This document shows, in pieces, positions 54,918 through 64,000 of a DNA stretch of 64,000 nt. Made by a program: the position numbers and the translations under genes. Each line of letters starts with the position of its first letter. The first letter of the stretch is position 1. The notes beneath the pieces are model-generated. The model saw nothing but the letters and a program-made list of their open reading frames with translations. It did not search any database and had not been told where the DNA came from. This stretch comes from Primula veris (Eukaryota; Streptophyta; Magnoliopsida; Ericales; Primulaceae): the NCBI GenBank assembly GCA_963682055.1, contig OY821743.1, positions 30,676,702-30,740,701 of the forward strand. Direction: 5' to 3'.

Positions 54918-56702
54918 TGTCACGCCCCAAAATCTGAAAGACTGACATCAAAGAGTAATCTTTTGAACAGAATGAAAAAAAAACCTGTTGGTACAATATT
55001 TAACTTTTAAATGAAAACAATTTGAGAGTTAAAGGAACAATTATGCGAATGAAATAAAAACATTTGCCAAACGCGGCTAGAAGACAAAATGGTTTTAACA
55101 AATTTATAAAAGAATATGAAACGAAATGTAATTTGCCCGTAGGCTACAACCTCAAAAATCGTTTAAGTAAAAAGAAAGAGTCTGACAAAAGATAGAACCT
55201 ATGCAATACATCGCTAATACTGCTATCCAAAAGTTCCAACCTAAGTTGTACCTGAAAGACAAAACTGTAATGGTGAGTCTCACGCACATATATAGACGGG
55301 ACGACACCACACATGATACCGTCACTCTATCCAATAAATGTAAGAACTTACAACAACAACTATAATAACAACGTATAAAAAGAAATGTAATAACTTCATA
55401 CAACGAAATAAATTAAGTAACTCCAACACACATCTATAACAAACATGGACCTCTCAAGCCACTCGCCCCAGTCCGTAAGACGAGTCATTCCCTATACCCC
55501 TCGGTTCGTCTTATGCCCCCGGTATAGGAAGAGACATAGACCATTGCCAACAAATAAAATAACACACATGGACCTCTCACGCCACCTATCTCAGTCCGTA
55601 AGGTAGGTCATTCCCTATACCACTCGGCTCGTCTTATGTCCCCGGTATAGGGAGAGACATAGACCATTGCCAACAAATAAATATTTAAAGTGAGCAATTG
55701 GACCTCTCACGCCACTCGCCCCAGTCTGTAAGACGAGTCATTTCCTATATCTCTCGGCTCGTCTTATGCCCCCAGTATAGAGAGAGACATAGACCATTGC
55801 CAATAAATAAATCAAAAGGTCTCGGCCAATAATATTATACTATTCAATTATCACAATTTCTAATAAAATCACATTATCGCAATTTAACAAAACACATAAG
55901 CATAGGTACTAGAATCACAACTAGCCAAACAAGTCCAACAACATAAAATCTCATTCAGACATTTTAACAAACAACTTGTATGCATAAACTACAACTCATC
56001 TCCATTCAACATAAATTTATCTAATTCTATCAACAACTATAATAACACACAACTCATAATAACACACAAACCCATCTATATTATCATTCATTCGAAATTC
56101 ATATGTCTAAAATCCCAATTCTCAAATTCAAATAAGTGAACCATAAGAGCAACACATAAAACTCAATTAACAATTTAATAGAATATAATTAAGATAAAAG
56201 AAAAACCCCCAAATTTTATAAAATGCAAGATCAATCCCTAACATACATTCCCGTCCAGTCGCAATGGATAACCCCCGTTACCTTAGTGCGTAGAAGAGAT
56301 GCTTCCGGTAAAAACTCGCTAATGGTGGTTTCTTCTTCTTTCTAATCTTTGGAACCTCTCTCTTCTCTTTTTTCTCTCTTTTCTCTCTTTTAGGTTTTCT
56401 GTTTTGAAAAATGAAAGTTGTTTTTATGTGAAACTGTTTTGAGAGAGTTTGGGGAAATGAACTATTTGATCCCAAAATTTCTAAAAGTTAACTTATAAAC
56501 AAAACTACTATTTTACTGCTAAAAAATAACTAATTTTTAGAAACAAAACTATTGGGTCCTTTATATTTATAAAATTAGTAACAGGTTTTAAAAATAAAGT
56601 TTTTCGGAAGAGTTTTGGTTTTTGGCTAAAATTTTTGTATAAAACGTTTTTGGATAAATTTATTCGCAAATAAAACCATTTATAAAAATCCGGGATGTTA
56701 CA
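54918..56702 (-). repeat. Gypsy-2 solo LTR (unit 2)
   Basis: 1,785 bp, plus-strand ends TGTCACGCCCC and GGGATGTTACA, with TSD TAAAT at 54913-54917 and 56703-56707. It corresponds to the LTR at 18672-22308 in unit 1, where the internal region is still attached. The intact TSDs show LTR-LTR recombination in this unit. Confidence 0.93.
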
Positions 56703-56707
56703 TAAAT

Positions 56708-57496
56708 GTACAATCGTTCTTGAAACATGTAAGAATTTTCGAAAGTGAACTGGGGTTTGTTGTTAACAATAATCTGCATAACTTCTGAATAAAAATGTAA
56801 TAACGTGCATAAAAAAATAGTAGTAATAAACTGCATAGTGAATTAGTGATTACAAAAGTGAAAGTAAACTGTTTTTGTAAGAGCTTCACTCATTTCTGAA
56901 AAAGTGTCAGCTCTTGTGGCATAAAAAGTATAAAAGCATTAGTTTTCCGCAAAGCGTTTTCTAGCTTCGAATTGAACTTTTCCATCTTCATAGTTATATT
57001 TTTTAAGACAATAAACTATCAAATTATCAATTGTTGGACGTATATTGTTTTGGACATTCAGTCCCAATGATGATTAAGTGAAAGAAATTTCATCTCACTG
57101 CTTGATATATATCTGTTCAACCTGTAGCAATCTTCCCTTTCTCAGGTTTTTCCGCAATAATCATAAAATCCAAAACCGCTAAGGCGCTAATACGGTACAT
57201 GCGTATATATGCTTTTTCTTTTTTCTAGAATTCAAAACTAGATCAAATAACTAATGAAGAAAACACAGTGGCTACCTCCTATTCTTTGGTTATATTGCTG
57301 TTAAAATTACAATTGTGATTTAAGCATCCTATAGTGATTTAAATAAAGGTGTCGTATACGTCAATTGGTTTAAAATACTTTGAATGACCATCAATCAGAG
57401 AGGCTAATGGAAAATTTATGACAAAAAATTTCAAAAACAACGAGAATTTGGTAGGCGCCTCTATTCTATATCAAAATTGAAAAACATATTTCCTTA
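56708..57496. other. Non-coding single-copy region
   Basis: AT-rich with no gene. 56908-57125 is homologous to 41560-41765 near the unit 2 GDSL gene. A 60-bp block at 57280-57340 (ATTCTTTGGTTATATTGCTG) recurs at 61708-61770. Confidence 0.5.
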
Positions 57497-57732
57497 AACT
57501 CTCTTCGTTCCTATTTAATTGTCCACTACGAAAATATGTGTAATTTTAACCGGACAATAACTTGTATCAAAATTATCAGAATTAATTTTTTTTAAATTTG
57601 ATCATATCGTTCAAATGTTAAATTTTATGATTAGATTTAAAAAAATTCATTTCGATAATTTTGATACAAGTTATAAACTTGTCAAAATTACACATAGTTT
57701 CGTAATGGATAATTAAATGGTAATTGAGGGAG
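57497..57732. mobile_element. Stowaway-like MITE
   Basis: About 236 bp bounded by TA, with long inverted ends. The left CTCTCTTCGTTCC...ATATGTGTAATTTT pairs with the right AAAATTACACATAGTTTCG...TTGAGGGAG. The CTCCCT-type end and TA target fit the Stowaway (Tc1/mariner) class. No coding capacity. The left border is uncertain by a few bases. Confidence 0.7.
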
Positions 57733-57734
57733 TA

Positions 57735-58869
57735 AGTTTTTTATTTTGCATAAAACTTTTACAATCTTTGAATATGTTATTAAGGTCTATTTTATAATAT
57801 GGTAAATTTTATTCGAAATCAAATGTGTTTAAGGTAATCATTATGGGAAATGATAAAAGAGATCCCAAATGATGAATTTTGAGTAATTCCAAACCGGTAC
57901 AGGGGTGGTCCGGCTTCTATACTTGTCCAACACAATTTTTTTTATTGCTCATAGTGATACTATTAAGAAAAAAATACAGTTGCATTTCTTTTTTTATTTG
58001 GGTTAAATTTCATGATTTCAATAACAAATAAATAAAATTAAGCTAAACAATTAGTGTGTTCATAGGAATAAAACAATTAAACCAAAGAAATAGTTCAAAA
58101 GGCATAAAACAATTGTTATTGTATTAAGAAGACATAAGATTAGAAATGTCAAAAATAAAATAAAGTGTTGTTAGGAAGGTTTGAATTTGGTCTTTCAAGA
58201 TTTAGGGTAGCGTCATAAGAGCATTCCCAAATATTATTAGATTAGATTCAAATTCCAATATGCAATTTATTCAATAAAAATAATGTTACCTCTTATTTCA
58301 TCTTTCTTTTAACTTTGTTTATCTCTTTATTAAATTCTCACAAAACAAACCCACCACTGTTAAATTCTCACTGATATTTTCGTTAATTTTGTTTGAACTA
58401 TATGTTGTGTGATATTTATTATTAGTATTTTTGTCTTGTTATATTGTTCGTTCGTGTCATATTGTCAAAATGATAAGAAGATTTTTTTTCCTAAATATAT
58501 TTATAATTTGAGTAATAATTGAGAATTTTTATTTTCTATCAACTGTGAAAATTGTGGTTTGAACGTGGTGTGGAAAAATGATTATATGAACCCGGTCCAT
58601 TATTATTAGAGTGTGTCAACCAATAATATTTTTTACTTTTAATTTCGAATTAATTTTAGGATAATTATATTTTGATTCATTAATAGCTGTTGAGCTTTTA
58701 GCGGGTATCACACCATAAATAATAGTGGATCAGGTTAACGGTAGTGTTATTCGTGTATGTGGTATGATATAGTAAAAATATGAGGTAATAGAGATTTATA
58801 TAGTGTATTTGGTCTTAATTTGCATCATGTTTTAGTGTCCAATAGATCTAATCTAATAGTTATGTTTAT
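57735..58869. other. Intergenic region, nothing recognised
   Basis: AT-rich DNA without long frames, repeats or RNA genes that I can identify. Confidence 0.5.
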
Positions 58870-61240
58870 CTAAGTCTATCTCCACTATTGTTATAGAACT
58901 CATTACTAAAAAGGTTAACACAAAAACTTTTGCTGAATTCAAACCTATTAGCTTATGTACTTTCTGCAGCAAAATTATTTCAAAAATTATGTCTACAAGA
59001 ATTGCTAGTATTCTGCCCAAAGTTATATCTGATAATCAAAGTGGATTTGTACAAAATAGAGACATTGTGGATAATATTCTTCTAGCTCAAGAGTTCATTT
59101 CAACTTTAAATCAAAAGAAAAGTGGAAAAAAATGTGGCTTTAAAGTTGGACATGAAAAAGTCTTATGACAAGATTTCATGGCATTTTTTTATTTCTACTT
59201 TGAGTAAATTAGGCTTTTCTGAAAAGTTTATTGATATAATCTGGAGATTAATTTCAGGGAATCACACTTCTGTTCTAATGAATAGTGGACCTACTGATAT
59301 TTTTATGCCTACTAATGGTTTGAGACAAGCAGATCACTTATCTTCTTCTTTATTTATAATATGTTCTGAAGTACTGAGTAGGAATCTAAATGCTCTAAAG
59401 TACAAAAAGAACTGGGTTGCTTTTAAATGTGCATTGGGTTGTCATATTATCACTCACCTGGCCTTTGCTGATGACATTATAACCTTCAGCTCTGCCTCAT
59501 TGAACTCTAGCAAGATGGTAAACCAAGTGCTGTAAAATTACAATGAAGATTATGGTCAAGAAATAAATCTGGAAAAGAGTTCTATTTATTTTTCAAAAAG
59601 TGTAACTAAACAGCACAGAGAGAGCATCTGCAAAGAGCTAAATATGACAAGTAAGAAACCTCCTTTTACTTATCTTGGATGCAAGTTATATGATGGGAAC
59701 AAAAAGAGTATTTTATTCCATAAACTTATTATAAAAGTTAGAAGTAAGCTTTCAAGCTGGAGAGGTACATGTTTAAATTAAGGTGGTAAATTAATTATGA
59801 TTAGACATATGCTGCAGTCCATTCCTATTTACACTTTAGCAGCTATGAACCCACCTCAAGAGGTAATTCACAAATTAGATCAAATATTTCTAACTTCTTT
59901 TGGGGTACTAAAGATGGCAAAAATAAGAATCATTGGGTTAAGTGGAGCAGGATCTGTAAAACTATCAAATAAGGAGGTCTAAATGTCAAAAGTTTCAAGG
60001 ACATCTCTAAAGCTTTTGCTATGAAATTATGGTGGAAGTTCAGAATAAAGGATAATCTATGGTCTAAGTTCATGCTAGCAAAATATTATAGAAATAAGAA
60101 TCCACTTGATATGGTCCCAAAAAAAAAGTAATAATACTTGGGGAAGAATGATGCAATCTAGAGATATTACTGAATCAAATATTAAGTGGGAAAGCAATAA
60201 CCCTATTTGGAAGCCTACTAGTCTGGGAAATTTTACTCTTAAAAGTGCTTGGGAAATTATAAGAGAAACAGGAACACAAAGATGGACTAACAAATTTATA
60301 TGGGATAATCAATATCTTTGAAGATTTCTTGTTTCATGTGGAAGTTATTTTCCAAAGCTGTCTCTCTGGATTGCAACTTATACAAATTTGGAATTCATCT
60401 TGCTTCCAAGTGTGAATGATGCACTAATAATGAAGAAAAATTTGACCATCTTTTCAGCAATAGTAAGATAGCAAACTACATTTGGAGATTCTTTGAAAAG
60501 AAATGGAGTATTCTAGTGCAAAACTATTCTCTTAAAAGAAGAATTTTTACTTGGTGGTCCTATATGGATAGAAAACTGCTTTATGAGGAAAGAAAAACAT
60601 GTCAAATTCTTCCTTCTCTTATTATATGGTTTATATGGAAAGCTAGATGCTCTTCTAGGTTTGAAAATATCAAGATGCAGGTTGATGCTATTATTATTCA
60701 AATTGAAGAAGCTTTCAGGCTGGCTACTTATAAACATCCCAAATTTTTCAAGAATAGATCCGAGAGTAAAATCAAAGTTCAAATGATTAAATGGATCAAT
60801 CCACCAACTGGGTATTTAAATCTTAATATTGATGGGTGTTATAGATCTACTACATGATTAAGTGGAATTGGGGGTATACTACGTGATTACAAAGGGGATT
60901 TTGTCTATGAAATTTCTATAAAGATTTCAAGCTGCTCTGCTATATTATCCGAGTTTAACACTTTTTATTATGGTATACAAATTGCGCCTAAGACCAATTT
61001 GATAATTGAAAGTGATTCATTGCATTTTATCAACATCATGCAAAATAGGCAAAACTGCCCTTAGAGATTATCGAAAATAAAAAACAAAATAAAAGAATTT
61101 ATGACCGGAAGTACTTATCTCTTCAGACATATATTGAGAGACAAAGGAGTAGATCTCTTCATCAACTGAGGCTGTGACAAATGAAGCATCACTTCTGGAT
61201 CTATAGAGGATTTTTCATCTCAACTTAGAGGTATAATTTA
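58870..61240 (+). pseudogene. LINE (L1-type) remnant: RT, zf-RVT and RNase H
   Basis: Plus-strand translation in several frames gives a plant L1 ORF2. FAEFKPISLCTFCSKIISKI, DNQSGFVQNRDIVDNILLAQ and LKLDMKKSYDKISWHF lead to AFADDIITF with the catalytic Asp pair (59122-59535). Then come the thumb and TYLGCKLYDG, a zf-RVT-like segment (FTLKSAWEII, about 60230), and an RNase H start LNLNIDGCYRSTT (about 60815) continuing to about 61070. Several stops and frameshifts are present. The endonuclease and ORF1 are missing, so it is 5'-truncated and dead. No clear poly-A tail or TSD could be assigned. Confidence 0.85.
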
Positions 61241-61929
61241 TACGGAAAAGTTGGGATTATTGAACCTACAAATAAACGATCAAAATTAGGGATAGAGAGA
61301 GGGATTTTCTCTCTCATCTCTGGGCCAGGAGAAAATGAAGAGGCAAGGAAGAGGAACGTGGGGTTATTACATAGTTTACATCTGTGGTCCTCCTAATTGT
61401 TACGTTGTCTAATTAAGTTCATGTATTTTGGGTTCTTGCAAATTAGGACGTTAATTATATGTTTTCTCATTTTGGTTTCCACTTTCAGGGAAGTTGTAAT
61501 TGGATCCTTTATTTATTTTCTGTGGTGTTTTTCCCCCATTTTTTGCTATAAAAAATGGGTTTTCCCCACCAATTATATAAAAAATAAATAACAGTTATGC
61601 TTATTTATTTTAAACTCCAATTAAAAAAGTAAAAAATTAGTAGAGCTCTCTCTCTCCCCCCCCCCCCCCCCCAGAAAAGCAAATGCGGCTACCAACTTGT
61701 AAACCTATATTCTTTGGTTATATTGCTATTAAAATACAGTAGTGATTTGATTATCCAATATAGTGCTCCGAATATAAATTGTTTCACATATTTGCATAAA
61801 ATATCCAAGAATTTGCATAAAATATCTCCAAGAATTTAAGTTTGGAACTGTGGCTATGTCAAAATATACGTAGTGCCATTAATTTTTATGTCCATAGCTG
61901 ATGGTGAAGAGTGCACTTTACCATGCTAG
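61241..61929. other. Non-coding region with CT and poly-C tract
   Basis: Contains a (CT)n run followed by about 18 C at 61644-61672. 61700-61770 repeats a segment of 57270-57340. No gene seen. Confidence 0.5.
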
Positions 61930-62388
61930 GCTAGTGTTATTAATTTACTACAACAATAGATATGCTAAATTGAAAAATGGCTATTTTCGCGTATTGTAGA
62001 AATAGGCAATGTAATTATTAAGTTACTGAACATCATACATGTGAGCTAGTGTTATTAATTTACTAGAACAATAGATATGTTAAATTGAAAATTGGCTATT
62101 TCCGCGTACTTTAGAAATAGGGAATGTAATTACTAAGTTACTGAACATCACACATGGGAGCTAGTGTTATTAATTTACTAGAACAATAGATATGGTAAAT
62201 TGGGAAATGACTATTTCCGCGTACTTTAGAAATAGACAATGTAATTATTAAGTTACTAAACATCACATATGGAAGCTAGTGTTATTAATTACTAGAACAA
62301 TAGATATGGTAAATTGGGAAATTGCTATTTCCGCGTACTTTAGAAATAGGCAATGTAATTATTATGTTACTGAACATCACACATGGGA
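61930..62388 (+). repeat. Four 115-bp tandem repeats
   Basis: Copies start GCTAGTGTTATTAATT at 61930, 62045, 62160 and 62275. The period is exactly 115 bp. Copies differ by point changes only. Each contains CTATTT(C/T)CGCGTA and GAAATAG(G/A)CAATGTAATT. Confidence 0.92.
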
Positions 62389-62890
62389 GCATCGAGGAAA
62401 CCAGGATCAAATATGTGTGTGTCAAAATTAATAAAAATACATAATATTTTTCAAAGTATAAATACGGAAAAACCGGATTTTTTTACATTTTTTTACCATC
62501 TTTTATTCATTTTTTTTCTTGGTATCTTGATTAAAATGTATTTGATTTCTATTTTTTGCCGGCTCAGAACTCCCAAAGATTATGACTGCAACTCGTTGCT
62601 TTAATTCCTAAAATTAAAAACCCTAAGACCTTTGATGACTATAGAGACCTATCAGTAGTAAACATCAAACTTTAATTACATAGGTGAACTTTTTTACTAC
62701 TTAAACTGTTGTCAAGGTTTCATTTCATATTCTCTTTCTACTATCCATCTCCAAATCATAAAACCAAAATTTGAAGATTTTCACCAGTACTTTTCTCCCA
62801 AATCATAAAACTGTTGTCAGACGAGATTAAAGAAAGATAGAAAAGCAAACCCAGATTCGAAAGCAGAATTTCGGAGCTCAAAATAGAAAA
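62389..62890. other. Non-coding region ahead of the hAT remnant
   Basis: AT-rich with no recognisable gene. A 73-codon frame at 62383-62604 is hydrophobic and without family resemblance. Could include 5' UTR or intron of the hAT transposase. Confidence 0.4.
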
Positions 62891-64000
62891 TTCAAGAAAC
62901 AAAAAGATGAAAAGGAAAAGAAAAAACAAGGCTTACTTGATAAATTTATTATTAAAGTGAAAAATAAGTCTAACGAGAAAAGTCAATGGGTAACAATTAA
63001 TGAAGTTCCATTAAATGATCCTATAGAAGAGAATGTTGTTCAAGAAGATGCTAATGTAATTGATGGTGATGAATATGGAAAACCTTCGGTTAATGTTGCA
63101 AAAGATAATGGGCTTGATGGTAATGGCATAACAAGCGTTGAGTTTATGCCGGATATTGGAGAAATAAATAAAGATGAATATGTGGAGCCTTCGCTTAATC
63201 TTGAGAAAGATATTGATGTGAACTATGATCCGGGGTTATGGGGAGAAATTACGGAAGTGAAAAGAAGAATGTTGGTTATACGAGATCCAATAAAAATTAC
63301 AAGATTTAGCGATGAATTTCCAAGAAATATAAAAGACGGGAGATCATTTTCTACGTCAAATTAGACTAGTCATCAACCGAATGGGGATAACTATGAGAGG
63401 AAATGGCTCGTATATTCTAACGAGTTAGATAGGGTATTTTGCTTTTGTTGTAAGCTATTTAAGCATAGAGCGATGCGATCTTTTTTGGCTAACAATGGAA
63501 TGGATGATTGGCACAATATTTCGGCAAAACTTAAAGACCATGAAAACAATCCGGAACACTATGTTAATATTGTAAAGTGGGTCGATTTGCAAAGGGGATT
63601 AAAGTTAAACAACTATTGACAAAATGATGATAGCACAAATTGATAAGGAAAAAATCCGCTAGAGAGAGGTACTTGTTCGAATCATAGCACTTGTTAAGAG
63701 AGTTTCTCAAAATAGTTTACCATTTCGTGAAAAAAAAAGAAAGAAGATTTACGAAAAAAATAATGAACTCTTTTGTCAATTTATAGAATTTCTTGCGGAG
63801 TTTGATCCCGTTATGAAAGAACATGTTCGTTGTGTAGCCAATGATGAAATTCAAAACCATTATCTAAGTCACAAAATTCAAAATGAGATAATAAGTGTAC
63901 TAGCAAATGCGATCAAAACCAAAATCCTAGAAAAAATTAGTACTTTTCGGTTATTCTTGATTGCACTCCCGATTTAAGTCATCAAGAACAAATGTAGATT
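62891..64000 (+). pseudogene. hAT-type transposase (TTF/ZMYM zinc finger type), partial
   Basis: The open stretch to 63364 has no convincing ATG; GTG 62957 only marks an open frame. After an acidic N-terminus come NYDPGLWGEI, FSDEFPRNIKDGRSFS and, past a TAG at 63362, RKWLVYSNELDRVFCFCCKL with a Cys-rich TTF-type finger, then MDDWHNISAKLKDHENN. These are typical of plant proteins with a TTF-type zinc finger and hAT dimerisation region. More stops follow (about 63617 onward), with recognisable blocks such as LSHKIQNEIISVLA near 63868. The right end runs out of the window. Degenerate transposon gene. Confidence 0.8.

Larger units (their letters stand above)
38907..56702. repeat. Tandem segmental duplication, unit 2
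   Basis: Same order as unit 1: copia remnant, GDSL gene, gypsy-2 LTR. It keeps about 2.9 kb of copia and flank lost from unit 1 (39468-42356), holds the MULE, and ends in a solo LTR with an intact right TSD instead of the gypsy-2 body. It is the last unit, because 56708 onward does not repeat unit sequence. Confidence 0.8.

Overview
The window is nuclear DNA of a flowering plant, probably a eudicot with a repeat-rich genome. The signs are AT-rich sequence, spliced genes with GT/AG introns, plant-type CCCTAAA repeats, plant Ty3/gypsy chromoviruses with an initiator-Met primer site, copia, LINE, hAT and Mutator-like (MULE) elements, and a plant GDSL esterase. Nothing prokaryotic is present. I cannot name the species.

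Layout. The window is built from a tandem array of one segmental unit. The unit order is copia remnant - GDSL esterase gene (minus) - reverse-oriented gypsy element ('gypsy-2') whose gag is interrupted by a solo LTR ('E'), which is itself interrupted by a large non-autonomous LTR element ('LARD'). Unit 0 is only its right end (1-4605). Unit 1 is 4606-38906. Unit 2 is 38907-56702, where gypsy-2 is reduced to a solo LTR with target-site duplication (TSD) TAAAT. Later events separate the units. Unit 1 gained a full-length gypsy-1 (5215-15268, TSD AACTT), gained a solo LTR nested in the gypsy-2 LTR (19074-20945, TSD CATGA), and lost about 2.9 kb of copia-side DNA with templated filler (5134-5201). 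Unit 2 gained a 9.1-kb MULE (44768-53904, TSD TTTGTTGTT) in intron 2 of its GDSL gene. Unit 1 preserves the empty MULE site at 17661-17669. From 56703 rightwards is single-copy-looking DNA with a Stowaway-like MITE, a degenerate LINE, a 115-bp tandem repeat and a degenerate hAT transposase.

The most interesting object is the MULE. It carries (i) a four-exon gene for a plant mobile domain (PMD) protein and (ii) a single reading frame joining a FAR1-type zinc finger, MULE DDE transposase, SWIM finger and C-terminal OTU-family cysteine protease. Each roughly 200-bp terminal inverted repeat holds four palindromes at an exact 40-bp period. A third four-copy palindrome array with the same 40-bp period lies between the two genes. 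All in-frame stops can be explained as C-to-T or G-to-A changes, so this copy looks like a recently decayed member of a protease-carrying MULE lineage.

Host genes: only the GDSL esterase looks like a cellular gene. The unit 1 copy (15328-18266) has five exons with intact frame and splice sites. The unit 2 copy has the same exons but a roughly 10.4-kb intron 2. All other coding sequence belongs to transposable elements.
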